Shown in pieces: positions 16,913 to 27,200 of a DNA stretch of 64,000 nucleotides. The stretch spans positions 3,286,001 to 3,350,000 of the forward strand of contig NZ_CP010979.1 in NCBI RefSeq assembly GCF_000498395.2, written 5' to 3'. A model generated the notes under the pieces. That model made no database searches and was not told the origin of the DNA. It saw only the letters and a list, made by a program, of their open reading frames with translations. Positions within the stretch are counted from its first letter, which is position 1. Every line of letters begins with the position of its first letter. Position numbers and translations under genes: made by a program. This DNA comes from Pseudomonas putida S13.1.2. Lineage in GTDB: Bacteria; Pseudomonadota; Gammaproteobacteria; Pseudomonadales; Pseudomonadaceae.

Positions 16913-17857
16913 ATGCCCACCGCGCAGCTGGCCGAACCCGGCATCCGCATCGGCCTTGCCGAGCTGATCGACATGCGCCACCGCGTGCGCGAAATCCAGC
17001 TGTTTTCCAAGCCCGGCCAGCGCAGCCCGCTGGTGGGCCTGCACCATTCCAAGCTGCGCGGGCGCGGGGTGGACTTCGATCAGGTGCGCGTGTACCAGGC
17101 CGGCGACGATGTGCGCAACATCGACTGGCGGGTCACCGCACGCACCCAGGAACCGCACACCAAGCTGTTCCACGAAGAGCGCGAGCGGCCGATCTTCATC
17201 CTTGTCGAGCAAAGCCAGCGGCTGTTCTTCGGTTCGGGCCTGCTGTTCAAGTCGGTGTTGGCGGCCCAGGCCGCGGCCCTGTTCGGCTGGGCCGCCCTGG
17301 GGCACAACGACCGCATCGGCGGGCTGGTGTTCGGCGACAACGACCCCCACGAAATCAAGCCTCGGCGCAGCAAGCAGAGCCTGCTGCAACTGCTCAACCG
17401 CCTGGCCAAGGTCAACCAGTCGCTGCACACCGAAGCCGTGCCCCAGGCCGACAGCCTCGGCCTGGCCCTGCGCCGGGCGCGAGAAGTACTACGCCCGGGC
17501 AGCCTGGCCATTGTCATCTGTGACGAGCGTTCGTTGAGCCCACAGTGCGAACAGCACCTGGCCATGCTCTCGCGCCACTGCGACCTGCTGCTGTTGCCAG
17601 TATCCGACCCGCTCGACCACGCCCTGCCCGCCGCCGGCCTGTTACGCTTTGCCCAGCGCAGCGCCCAGCTGGAGCTCGACACCCTGGACGCCAACCTGCG
17701 CCAGGCCTATCGCAAGCAGGCCGAAGCACGCATCGAGCGCTGGGAGCTGATGGCCCAGAAGCTGCGCGTCGTGCTGATGCCGCTTAGCACCCAAAGCGAC
17801 ATGATCGAGCAGTTGCGCGAATACCTGAACGCCCAGCGGCCAAGGAGCGCGTCATGA
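16913..17857 (+). CDS. DUF58 domain protein of the MoxR/Bat operon
   Basis: A 314-residue soluble protein with the DUF58 signature SKLRGRGVDFDQVRVYQ and DDVRNIDWRVTAR at residues 45-80, followed by a VWA-like fold. DUF58 proteins nearly always follow MoxR ATPases and are believed to bridge the ATPase and the VWA membrane proteins. The ATG at 16913 is 4 bases after the moxR stop. It overlaps the next gene by 4 bases (ATGA). Confidence 0.9.
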   Translation: MPTAQLAEPGIRIGLAELIDMRHRVREIQLFSKPGQRSPLVGLHHSKLRGRGVDFDQVRVYQAGDDVRNIDWRVTARTQEPHTKLFHEERERPIFILVEQSQRLFFGSGLLFKSVLAAQAAALFGWAALGHNDRIGGLVFGDNDPHEIKPRRSKQSLLQLLNRLAKVNQSLHTEAVPQADSLGLALRRAREVLRPGSLAIVICDERSLSPQCEQHLAMLSRHCDLLLLPVSDPLDHALPAAGLLRFAQRSAQLELDTLDANLRQAYRKQAEARIERWELMAQKLRVVLMPLSTQSDMIEQLREYLNAQRPRSAS

Positions 17858-18348
17858 ACCCGCTCGACCAGTTGCACCCGCTGATCGAGCCTGCGCCTGT
17901 CGGCCTGTGGCCGCCGGCACCCGGCTGGTGGCTGCTGCTGGCTGTGCTGCCACTGCTGTGTTGGGGGCTGTGGCGGCTGCGCCGCTGGCGCCCGGGCAAA
18001 CGCCGCATCGTGCGCGCCGAACAGCCCTTGGACCCGGTGCGTGTGGAAGCCCTGGCCGAGCTGGCACGCCTGCCGCGCCCGTACGACGGCGCCCCGGCCG
18101 GCGCCTGGCTGCAACAGATCAATGCCCTGCTCAAGCGCCTGTGCCGCAGCCATTATCCGGGCGCCAACAGCCACACCCTCAACGGCCGCCAGTGGCTGGC
18201 ATTTCTCGACAACCGCTGCCCAGCCGCCGGCCTGACCCGCTGGATGGTGCTGGTCGAGGGCGCCTACAAGCCCGAGTGCAAGCTCGACGACAAGGCCATT
18301 GTCGGGCTCAGCCAGGCCGTCGAAACCTGGATCCGCAAGCATGTTTGA
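17854..18348 (+). CDS. DUF4381 membrane protein of the MoxR/Bat operon
   Basis: A 164-residue protein with one N-terminal membrane helix (WWLLLAVLPLLCWGLW, residues 26-42) followed by a basic stretch and a soluble helical domain. It matches DUF4381, a regular member of MoxR-DUF58-VWA operons. Start overlaps the DUF58 stop as ATGA and its own end overlaps the VWA gene by 8 bases, so translation is coupled. Molecular role unknown. Confidence 0.85.
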   Translation: MNPLDQLHPLIEPAPVGLWPPAPGWWLLLAVLPLLCWGLWRLRRWRPGKRRIVRAEQPLDPVRVEALAELARLPRPYDGAPAGAWLQQINALLKRLCRSHYPGANSHTLNGRQWLAFLDNRCPAAGLTRWMVLVEGAYKPECKLDDKAIVGLSQAVETWIRKHV

Positions 18349-19411
18349 ACTGGCCTGGCCGTGGGTCTTCGCCCTGTTGCCGCTGCCGTGGCTGATGCGC
18401 CTGCTGCTGCCGGCCGCCGACAGCGGTGAGCCGGTACTCAAGGTAGGCTTTCTCAGCGAACTGGAAGGCCTGGCCGGGCGCCGCGCACGGCTCAACCTGC
18501 CCACCTGGCGCCAGCAGGCGCCGTTCGTGGTCATCTGGCTGTTGCTGCTGTGCGCCGCCGCCCGCCCGCAGTGGTTGGGTGAACCGGTACCGGTGGCCGC
18601 CAGCGGCCGCGACCTGCTGGTGGCGGTAGACGTGTCCGGGTCGATGGACTTTCCCGACATGCAGTGGCAAAACGAAGACATCAGCCGCCTCGACCTGGTC
18701 AAGGCGCTGATGGGCGACTTCCTGCAAGACCGTGAAGGCGACCGCGTGGGCCTGATCCTGTTCGGCAGCCAGGCGTACTTGCAGGCGCCGCTCACCTTCG
18801 ACCGGCGCACCGTGCGCACATTCCTGATCGAGGCGCAGATCGGCATCGCCGGTAAAAACACCGCCATCGGTGACGCCATTGGCCTGGCGGTCAAGCGCCT
18901 GCGCCAACGGCCGGCACAAAGCCGGGTGCTGGTGCTGATCACCGACGGCGCCAACAACGGTGGGCAAATCCACCCGCTGACCGCTGCTCGCCTGGCTGCC
19001 CAGGAAGGGGTGCGCATCTACACCATCGGCATCGGCGCCAACCCCGAAGCCAGTGGCACCCCTGGCCTGCTTGGCCTTAACCCGAGCCTGGACCTGGATG
19101 AAGCCTCACTCAAGGAAATCGCCGACATCACCCACGGTGCCTATTTCCGTGCCCATGACGGTGTCGAACTGGACGCCATCGGCGACGCCCTCGACCAGTT
19201 GGAGCCGGTAGCCCAGCAACCGACCCAGGCCCGCACGGCCCAGGCCCTGTACGCCTGGCCCCTGGCCCTGGCGCTGCTGCTCAGCGCGCTGCTGGTGGTG
19301 GCCGTGCAATGGCCCGACAACCTGCTGCAACGCCTGCTGCGCAAGCCGCGTTTCCTGCAGCCGCACCCGGAATGGCGCCAGCGTCTGAAGCGCCTGCGGA
19401 GGCGGCGATGA
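18341..19411 (+). CDS. BatA-like VWA-domain membrane protein
   Basis: A 356-residue membrane-anchored VWA protein. Seen: two N-terminal hydrophobic segments (residues 1-20 and about 63-77), a complete MIDAS metal site DVSGSMD near residue 95 with matching TDG later (ITDGANNGGQ), and a C-terminal membrane helix (LALALLLSALLVVAVQW) before a basic tail. VWA domains bind protein partners through a metal ion. The ATG at 18341 overlaps the DUF4381 stop. Confidence 0.9.
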   Translation: MFELAWPWVFALLPLPWLMRLLLPAADSGEPVLKVGFLSELEGLAGRRARLNLPTWRQQAPFVVIWLLLLCAAARPQWLGEPVPVAASGRDLLVAVDVSGSMDFPDMQWQNEDISRLDLVKALMGDFLQDREGDRVGLILFGSQAYLQAPLTFDRRTVRTFLIEAQIGIAGKNTAIGDAIGLAVKRLRQRPAQSRVLVLITDGANNGGQIHPLTAARLAAQEGVRIYTIGIGANPEASGTPGLLGLNPSLDLDEASLKEIADITHGAYFRAHDGVELDAIGDALDQLEPVAQQPTQARTAQALYAWPLALALLLSALLVVAVQWPDNLLQRLLRKPRFLQPHPEWRQRLKRLRRRR

Positions 19412-21126
19412 TCGAACTGTGGCCCCAATGGCTTCGCCCGCTGTGGCTGCTGGCCGTGCCCCTGCTCGGCTGGCTGCTGTACAAGCTGTGGCACCGGCGC
19501 AAGCGCGCCGGGCGCTGGCAGATGATTTTGCCGCCCGCCTTCCATGGTGTGCTGTTGGGCGGTGGCAGCGGCAGCACCAGCAAGCTGCCGTGGATAGCAC
19601 TGGGCCTGGCCTGGGCGCTGGTGATCCTGGCCCTGCTTGGGCCCAGCTGGCAGCGCGTGGAAGAAAGCCGCCAACGCCCGGCCGACCCGCTGGTAATCCT
19701 GTTGGAGCTGACCCCGCAGATGCTCGCCGAAGACAGCCCGCCCAATCGCCTGGAACAGGCCCGGCGCAAGGTTCTCGACCTGCTCGAACACCGCCGCGAC
19801 AGCCAGACCGCGCTGGTGGTATATGCCGGTTCGGCGCATACCCTGGTGCCGCTGTCCGATGACCTGGCCACCACCCGCAACCTGCTGGAGGCCATCGACC
19901 CGTCGATCATGCCAAAACCTGGCCAACGGGCCGACCTGGCTGTGCAAAAGGGCCTGGCCTTGCTGGCCCAGAGTGGCCTGGGCCAAGGCCGTTTGCTGCT
20001 GATCGGCTCGTCGCTGAGCGCCCCGGAACGCCAAGGCATCAGCCAGGCCCTCGGCCGTCAGGGCCCGAGCCTGCTGATGCTGGGCATCGGCAGCCGCGAA
20101 GGCGCCCCGGTGCGCCAGGCCAGCGGCGAATACCTCAAGGACGACCAGGGCGGTATCCTGCTGCCACGGCTGGACAGCGCCAGCCTCAAGGGCTTTATCA
20201 GCAGCACGGGCGGACGCTACCGGCATGCCCGCATCGACGACCTCGACCTGCGCGGCCTGGGCCTGTTCGACAACCCGCGCACCGCGCGCAATGACGGCCA
20301 AACCCTGCAGCTGGACAGCTGGGCCGACCAAGGTTACTGGCTGCTCATCCCGTTGCTGTTGCTGGCCGCTTGCGCCGGCCGTCGTGGCTGGCTGTTCTGC
20401 CTACCGCTGCTGCTGGCCCTGCCACAGCCCAGCCAGGCCTTCGAGTTCAACGACCTGTGGCTGCGCCCCGACCAGCAAGGCCAGCGCCTGCTGGAGCAAA
20501 ACCGCCCGGCCAGCGCCGCACGCCACTTCCAGAACCCGCAGTGGCGCGGCATGGCCCTGTACCAGGCCGGCGACTATGCGGGTGCCGCCGAGGCGTTTGC
20601 CCAAGGCGATACGGCCGCCGCCCACTACAATCGAGGCAATGCCCTGGCCCGCAGCGGCGAACTGGAGGCCGCCCTGGACGCCTACGAGCAAGCCCTGGAG
20701 CGCCAGCCAGACCTGCAACCCGCGCTGGACAACCAGGCGCTGGTGCAACAACTGCTGCAACAGCGCGAGGCCAAGGCCGAGGAGCAGCCGGCCAAGAGCG
20801 AAGCCCAAGGTACACCCGGCAGCGAAACCGACGGCAACAGCAGCTCGGCCAGCAGCCCGGCCCAGGGCACGCCCGGCAGCGACGAACAAGCCAACGCCGA
20901 ACAGCCCGGTGAAAGCAGCAATAACAGCCAGGCCGCGCCCGGCAACCAGGCGGGTGCTGACGACAATGTCATCCAGCCGCCACAGCGCCCGGTATCGACC
21001 AACCTCGACACCGAACAGCGCCAGGCCCTGGAACAATGGCTGCGGGAGATCCCCGATAACCCGGCGGAGCTGCTGCGGCGCAAATTCTGGTATGAACAGC
21101 AATTGCATCAGGAAACCCCACGATGA
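19408..21126 (+). CDS. BatB/BatC-like fusion: VWA domain plus TPR repeats
   Basis: A 572-residue protein joining a VWA domain (residues 85-290, between membrane helices at 10-25, 60-78 and 310-330) to a tetratricopeptide segment (about 390-460, with HYNRGNALARSGELEAALDAYEQAL) and a low-complexity Gln/Ser/Pro tail. It corresponds to BatB and BatC of other bacteria in one chain. Unlike the preceding gene, its MIDAS is lost: the DxSxS position reads ELTPQM, so metal-dependent adhesion is doubtful. Start overlaps the upstream stop by 4 bases. Confidence 0.88.
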   Translation: MIELWPQWLRPLWLLAVPLLGWLLYKLWHRRKRAGRWQMILPPAFHGVLLGGGSGSTSKLPWIALGLAWALVILALLGPSWQRVEESRQRPADPLVILLELTPQMLAEDSPPNRLEQARRKVLDLLEHRRDSQTALVVYAGSAHTLVPLSDDLATTRNLLEAIDPSIMPKPGQRADLAVQKGLALLAQSGLGQGRLLLIGSSLSAPERQGISQALGRQGPSLLMLGIGSREGAPVRQASGEYLKDDQGGILLPRLDSASLKGFISSTGGRYRHARIDDLDLRGLGLFDNPRTARNDGQTLQLDSWADQGYWLLIPLLLLAACAGRRGWLFCLPLLLALPQPSQAFEFNDLWLRPDQQGQRLLEQNRPASAARHFQNPQWRGMALYQAGDYAGAAEAFAQGDTAAAHYNRGNALARSGELEAALDAYEQALERQPDLQPALDNQALVQQLLQQREAKAEEQPAKSEAQGTPGSETDGNSSSASSPAQGTPGSDEQANAEQPGESSNNSQAAPGNQAGADDNVIQPPQRPVSTNLDTEQRQALEQWLREIPDNPAELLRRKFWYEQQLHQETPR

Positions 21127-22757
21127 GTCGCTTCGGCGTCTTTCTGCTCACCCTGCTATGGGCCGTGCTGGCCCAGGCCGAACCACTGCTGCAAGCCAGC
21201 GTTGACCGCACCCGCCTGGAAGCCGGCGAGAGCCTGGAGCTGACCCTGGAAAGCCAGGACGTCACCCAGTTCGGCAAGCCCGACCTGCGCGCCCTGGAAG
21301 GTGACTTCGACGTGCGCGGCACGCGCCAGCTGAACAGCCTGCACACCCTCGACGGCGAAACCCGCGCCAGTACCCGCTGGATCATCACCCTGCTACCAAG
21401 GCGCAGCGGCAGCCTGCGCATTCCCGAACTGCAACTGGGCCAGTCGCACAGCCAGGCCATCGAGTTGCAAGTGCTGCAGGCCGATGCCAGCCGCCCGGAC
21501 AGCGCCTCCCAGGTCTTCATCGAGGCAACGCTCGACAGCACCGACGTCTATGTTCAGGCCCAGGCCGTGCTGACCCTGCGCATCTATCACTCGGTAGCGC
21601 TGTACGACGACAGCAGCCTGAGCCCGCTGCAACTGGAAAACGCCAAGGTCGAGCCACTGGGCGAATCGCGCACGTATGAAAAGGAAATCAACGGCGTGCG
21701 TCATGGCGTGATCGAAACCCGCTATGCGGTGTACGCCCAGCAAAGTGGCAGCCTCGACATTCCATCATTGACCTTTACCGCCACTGCCGCCGCCAGCAAC
21801 GACGAAGCGTCACAAGCCAATGGCACGGCCCGCGCCGGCCGCCAGGTGCAGGTCAGCTCGCTGCCCTTGCACCTCAACGTGCGGCCCATTCCCGCAGCCT
21901 GGCCCGCTGGCGTGCCGTGGTTGCCAGCCCGCAACCTGACCCTGGAAGAGCACTGGAACCCCGACCCGGGCAGCCAGCAGGTGCAGATTGGCGACTCGCT
22001 GACGCGCAACATCACCTTGCGTGCCGAGGGCTTGTCCAGCCCCCAACTGCCGCCGCTGCCCGCCACAGAGATCATCGGCCTGCGCCGCTACCCCGACCAG
22101 CCGCTGCTGCGCAACGAAATCAGCGAGCGCGGCATGACCGCCAACCGTGAAGAGCGCGAAGCCCTGGTGCCGACGCACGCGGGTGCGCTGACCTTGCCGG
22201 CGCTGGAAGTGGCCTGGTGGAACACCCGCGAAGACCATCTGGAACACAGCAGCCTGCCGGCGCGCACCCTGAACGTGCAGGACAACCCGGCGCTAAGCGC
22301 AGACACCCCCGTGGGCGACAACAGCAGCGCCAGCACCCTGCTGTGGCCTTGGCAACTGGCCACACTGGTGTTCGCCCTGACCACCCTGCTGGGCTTCGCC
22401 CTGTGGTGGCGCGCCCGCTCGCGGCCGGCGGTGCTGCGCGCGGCGCAGACCGGGCCTAGCCCGCGCACCCTGCTGGACGACCTCAAGCGTGCGTGCCAGG
22501 CCAACGACCCCCAGGCCACGCGCCAGGCGCTGGATGCGTGGGCCCGGCAACAACCGGAAACCCTGGCCGAGATGGCTGCGCGCTTCGTGCCGTTGTCGGA
22601 TGCGCTGGATGGGTTGAACGGGGCGCTGTACAGCGAAACCGGGCAGTATTGGCAGGGTGAGGACTTGTGGCGGGCGATTGGTACCATTCCGTCGGCTGAG
22701 CAGGTGTTGCTGCCGACGGGTGAGAACGGCAGCTTGCCGCCGCTGTATCCCAAGTAG
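21123..22757 (+). CDS. BatD-like protein (oxygen tolerance family)
   Basis: A 544-residue exported membrane protein. Seen: a signal peptide (MSRFGVFLLTLLWAVLAQA), repeated beta-rich BatD domains with the VDRTRLEAGESLELTLES opening, and a C-terminal membrane helix (LATLVFALTTLLGFALWW near residue 415) before a cytoplasmic tail. Last gene of the operon, overlapping the VWA-TPR gene as ATGA. BatD members are linked to envelope stress and aerotolerance; the exact activity is unknown. Confidence 0.88.
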   Translation: MSRFGVFLLTLLWAVLAQAEPLLQASVDRTRLEAGESLELTLESQDVTQFGKPDLRALEGDFDVRGTRQLNSLHTLDGETRASTRWIITLLPRRSGSLRIPELQLGQSHSQAIELQVLQADASRPDSASQVFIEATLDSTDVYVQAQAVLTLRIYHSVALYDDSSLSPLQLENAKVEPLGESRTYEKEINGVRHGVIETRYAVYAQQSGSLDIPSLTFTATAAASNDEASQANGTARAGRQVQVSSLPLHLNVRPIPAAWPAGVPWLPARNLTLEEHWNPDPGSQQVQIGDSLTRNITLRAEGLSSPQLPPLPATEIIGLRRYPDQPLLRNEISERGMTANREEREALVPTHAGALTLPALEVAWWNTREDHLEHSSLPARTLNVQDNPALSADTPVGDNSSASTLLWPWQLATLVFALTTLLGFALWWRARSRPAVLRAAQTGPSPRTLLDDLKRACQANDPQATRQALDAWARQQPETLAEMAARFVPLSDALDGLNGALYSETGQYWQGEDLWRAIGTIPSAEQVLLPTGENGSLPPLYPK

Positions 22758-22810
22758 TGCGCTGCCTGCACGTCCCCACAGATACAGCACATGTATGGAG
22801 CCTTGAGCAG

Positions 22811-22930
22811 TACCTGTGGGAGCTGGCTTGCCGGCGAAAGGGCCGCAAAGCGGCCCCTGCGGTTTTGCGGCGATGCGCAGATTCTGGGGGCGCTACGCAC
22901 CCCTTTCGCGACACAAGCCCGCTCCTACAG
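22811..22930. repeat. REP pair of mixed type
   Basis: A GTGGGAGCTGGCTTGCCGGCGA arm at about 22816 faces a TTTCGCGACACAAGCCCGCTCCTACAG-type arm ending near 22930, joined by GGGCCGCAAAGCGGCCC and a GGGGGCGCTACGCACCCC palindrome. It separates the Bat operon from sbcD; the palindromes may double as terminators. Confidence 0.75.
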
Positions 22931-22982
22931 TTACCATACCGCCCTTTCCCCGCTTGTCCGACTCGACACCAACAGGTCATCC

Positions 22983-24221
22983 ATGCGTCTGTTTCATACC
23001 TCCGACTGGCACCTGGGCCAAAGCCTGCACGGCCAGGAACGCGACTTCGAACACGGCTGCTTCCTTGACTGGCTGCTCAGCCAGCTGCGCCTGCGCCAGC
23101 CGGATGCGCTGCTGATTGCCGGCGACATCTTCGACACGGTCAACCCGCCGGTCAAAGCCCAGGAGCGCCTCTACGACTTCATCGTCCAGGCCCATGAGCA
23201 ACAGCCCAAGCTGGACATCGTGATGATCGCCGGCAACCACGACTCCGGCTCGCGCATCGAGCTGCCCGCCGCATTGATGCGGCGCCTGCGCACCCATGCC
23301 CTGGGCCGGGTGCACTGGCTGGACGAAGGCCAGCTGGATGCCGAGCGCCTGTTGATCCCACTGACCAACGGCCGCGGCAAGGTTGCCGCCTGGTGCCTGG
23401 CCCTGCCCTTCCTGCGCCCGGCCGAGGTCACCGGCCCGAACCTGGGCGACGACTACCTGCAAGGCATCACCCAGGTGCACCAGCAACTGATCGCCGCCGC
23501 GCAGAAAAAGCGCAAGAAAGACCAGGCGCTGATCGCCATCAGCCATGCGCACATGGCCGGTGGCTCGGTGTCGGAGGACTCGGAGCGCAGCCTGATCATC
23601 GGCAACGCCGAGGCACTGCCGGCCAAGCTGTTCGACAAGGCCATCAGCTACGTCGCCCTGGGCCACCTGCACAAACCGCAGAAGGTCAACCGCGAAGAAC
23701 GCATCCGCTACAGCGGCTCGCCGATCCCGCTGTCGTTCGCCGAAATCAACTACCCGCACCAGGTGCTGGAAGTGGAGCTGGACGGCACCGACCTGGTCAG
23801 CGTAGAACCGCGCCCGGTGCCGCGCGCGGTGGCCCTGCAACGGGTCGGCCCGGCGCCGCTGGGCGAACTGCTGCAGCAACTGGCCGACCTGCCCGTGATC
23901 GACCTGCTCGAAGACCCCAACCGCCAGCCCTGGCTGGAAGTGCGGGTGATACTGGACGAGCCGCAACCCGACCTGCGCCAGCAGGTTGAAACTGCACTGG
24001 AAGGCAAAGCCGTGCGGCTGATCCGCATCAGCGCCGAATACGCCGGCCGCAATAACGCCGAAGACGATGACCTGGCCTTTGTCGAGCTTTCCCAGATGAC
24101 CCCGCAAGACCTGTTCAGCCGCGCCTGGGAGCAGGCTTACGGCACCCCCGCAGATGAGCAGGCGCTGGCCGACTTTGCCCTGCTGTTGCAGGACGTGCAG
24201 CAGGAAGAGGAGCAGCCATGA
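22983..24221 (+). CDS. sbcD: exonuclease subunit SbcD
   Basis: A 412-residue Mre11-type nuclease subunit of the SbcCD complex, which cuts DNA hairpins and processes double-strand ends in the cytoplasm. Seen: phosphoesterase motifs SDWHLGQ, AGDIFD, AGNHDSG, ISHAHMAGG and GHLHKPQ, which bind two metal ions. Start at 22983 gives MRLFHTSDWHLGQ, the standard N-terminus; an upstream in-frame ATG lies in the REP. It overlaps sbcC by 4 bases. Confidence 0.97.
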   Translation: MRLFHTSDWHLGQSLHGQERDFEHGCFLDWLLSQLRLRQPDALLIAGDIFDTVNPPVKAQERLYDFIVQAHEQQPKLDIVMIAGNHDSGSRIELPAALMRRLRTHALGRVHWLDEGQLDAERLLIPLTNGRGKVAAWCLALPFLRPAEVTGPNLGDDYLQGITQVHQQLIAAAQKKRKKDQALIAISHAHMAGGSVSEDSERSLIIGNAEALPAKLFDKAISYVALGHLHKPQKVNREERIRYSGSPIPLSFAEINYPHQVLEVELDGTDLVSVEPRPVPRAVALQRVGPAPLGELLQQLADLPVIDLLEDPNRQPWLEVRVILDEPQPDLRQQVETALEGKAVRLIRISAEYAGRNNAEDDDLAFVELSQMTPQDLFSRAWEQAYGTPADEQALADFALLLQDVQQEEEQP

Positions 24222-27200
24222 AGATTCTCGCCATTCGCCTGAAGAACCTGGCATCGCTGGCCGGCCCGGTCGAAATCGACTTCACCGCGGAGCCCTTGGC
24301 CAGCGCTGGCCTGTTCGCCATCACCGGGCCTACCGGGGCCGGCAAGAGCACCCTGCTCGACGCCCTGTGCCTGGCGTTGTTTGGCGCGGTGCCACGCCTG
24401 AACGACATCGGCCGCGAGGCCAAGGTGCCCGACGCCGACGGCGAAATCCCCACCTACGACCCGCGCAACCTGCTGCGCCGGGGCACCGGCAGTGGCTTTG
24501 CCGAAGTCGACTTCATCGGCATCGACGGCCGCCGCTACCGCGCCCGCTGGGAAGCCAACCGCGCCCGCGACAAGGCCAATGGCAAGCTGCAGCACAGCCG
24601 CCAGAGCTTCTACGACCTGGACAGCGAACAGGTGCTGGGCAGCGGCAAGAACGAATACAAGCAACTGGTCGAAGCCCGCCTTGGCCTGAACTTCGAGCAG
24701 TTCACCCGTGCGGTGATGCTGGCCCAGAGCGAGTTCGGCGCTTTCCTCAAGGCGGACGACAAAGAGCGCAGCGAGCTGCTGGAAAAGCTCACCAACACCG
24801 CCATCTACACCCGCCTGGGGCAGCGTGCCTTCAGCAAGGCCCGTGAAGCTGGCGAGGCGCACAACGCCCTGAAGGACCGCGCCAGCCACCTGCTGCCAAT
24901 GGCCACCGAAGCCCGCACCGACCTTGACCAGCGCCTGGAGCAGGCGCAGCAGCAGTTCAAGGCCGACCAGGCTGGCGAGCGCCAACTGGAACAGCAACGC
25001 AACTGGCTGAATGAACAACGCCAGTTGCAGGCCCAACATGCCGAAGCCGGCACCGCGCTACAGGCCGCCGAACAAAGCTGGCAGCAACTGGCCGAACCCC
25101 GCCTGGACCTCGTTCGCCTGGAACGCCTTGCCCCGCAGCGCCACCAGTTCCACCGCCAGCAGGCGCTGACTGCGCAACTGGCACCCGTGGCCGCGAAAAT
25201 CGCAGAACAACAGCAGCAGCAAACCGAGCTGCAGGTGCGCACCCTTGAGCTCGAACAGGCGCTGAGCGCAGCACGCCAGGCGCTTGCCGACAGCCAGGCC
25301 CGGCACAGCGAAAACGCACCGCGCCTGCGCCAGGCCTTTGCCGCCCAGGACAACCTGGCCCGCCTGGACCAGGAGCTGGCCGCGCAGCGCAGCACCAGCG
25401 AACAGGTTGAACAGCAAGTCACCCACGGCCAGCAGCAGTTGCAGCAGCTGGAAGACAACCAGCAGCGCAGCCTGCAGCAACTGGCCAACATCGACACCGC
25501 GCTGGCTGACAGCCAGCACCTGGCGGGCCTGGCCAATGCCTGGCACGCCTACCTGCCGCAGCTCAAGCAGGTGATGCTGATTGGTGGGCGCCTGGCCAAA
25601 GGCCGTGAAGAACTGCCCGGCCTGCAGGCCCAGGCCAGCCAGGCCAATGCGCACTTGCAGGCCGAGCGCGACGCCTACGACCTGCTGTTCCGCGAGGCCA
25701 AGGCCGAACCACAGGCCCTTGCCGAGCAAATCGACCTGCTCGGTGGCATGCTGCAGGACAACCGCAAGCAGCAGCGCGCCGTCGAGGAACTGTCGCGCCT
25801 GCATGGCCGTGAACAAGAGCTGCGCCAGCAGCTGGATGCCGTGCGTGAACGGCAGCAGCAGGCCATGCAGCAACGCCAGCAACTGATTACCGAAGGCACC
25901 GCCGCCAAGGCCGAGCTGGAGGCCGCCGAGCAAGCGCTGACCCTCACCCGCCAGCTGCTACAGCGCCAGCGCCTGGCGCGTAATACCAGCGTCGAAGAAC
26001 TGCGCGGCCAACTGCGCGACGGCGAACCCTGCCCCGTGTGCGGCAGCGCCGAGCACCCGTTCCATCAGCCCGAAGCCCTGCTGCAAAGCCTGGGTCGCCA
26101 TGATCAGGCCGAAGAAGACGCCGCACAGAAGCAGGTCGAAAGCCTCAACACCAAGCTGGTGGAACTGCGTACCCAGCTGGGTGTGGTCAATGCTCAGCTC
26201 AAGGACTACCAACAGCAACTGCAACAACTGGGTGAACAGCTGCAACCGCTGGTGGCCCAGCTACAGGCGCACAGCCTGTGGCCGGCCCTCGCCCCGCAGG
26301 ACGACAAGGCCCGTAGCACCTGGCTCGACAGCCAGTTGCGGCGCCTGGACGAAGAAATCGGCCAGGACGAGAAGCGCCAGAGCGCCCTGCTCGCCCTGCA
26401 AAAAGACGCCGCTCGCCTCAACCAGCAACTGCAGGCTGCCCACGACGCCCAGCAGCAGGCCCAGCGCCATCTGGAGCATCAGCACCAAGCCCTGGCCAAC
26501 GATGAGCAGCAGTTGCAGCAGGGGCTGAGCGACCTCGCCGGCGTATTGCCCGAGCAAGCCCTCAAGGCCCTCAACGAAGACCCGGCGAATGCCTTCCTCG
26601 CCCTCGACCAGCAGATTGCCCAGCGCCTGCAGCAACTGGAGCAGCGCAAGGACGAGCTGGAAGAACAACAAGCCCGCCAGGCACAGCTGGACAAGTTGCG
26701 CGACCAGCAACAAGCGCGAGTGCAAGGCCAGCAGCAGTTGCAGCAGCAACTGGCCGCCCTCGACGAACAACGCCTGCAAGCCCAGGCTTCGCTCGGCGAA
26801 CTGCTGGGTGAACACTCCAGTGCAGAAGCCTGGCAGCAGCACATGGACATCTCGCTGGAGCAAGCCCGCGCCCTGGACTCCGACACCGCCCAGCGCCTGC
26901 AAGACCTGCGCACCCAGGGTGTGCAACTGGCCAGCGAGCTCAAGGCCAACGTCCAGCAGCAACAGGCGCTGGACGCCGAGTGCCAGCAGTTGCAGGGCCA
27001 GATCACCCAATGGCGCAGCGAGCACCCGGAACTGGACGACGCCGGCCTGGATCGCCTGCTGGCCATGGATGATGCGCAAGTCAATGAACTGCGCCAGCAC
27101 CTGCAAAGCGCCGAAAAAGCCATCGAACAGGGCCGCGTGCTGCTGCAGGAGCGCGAGCAACGCCTGCAACAACACGCCGCACAAATGACCGTGGACACCT

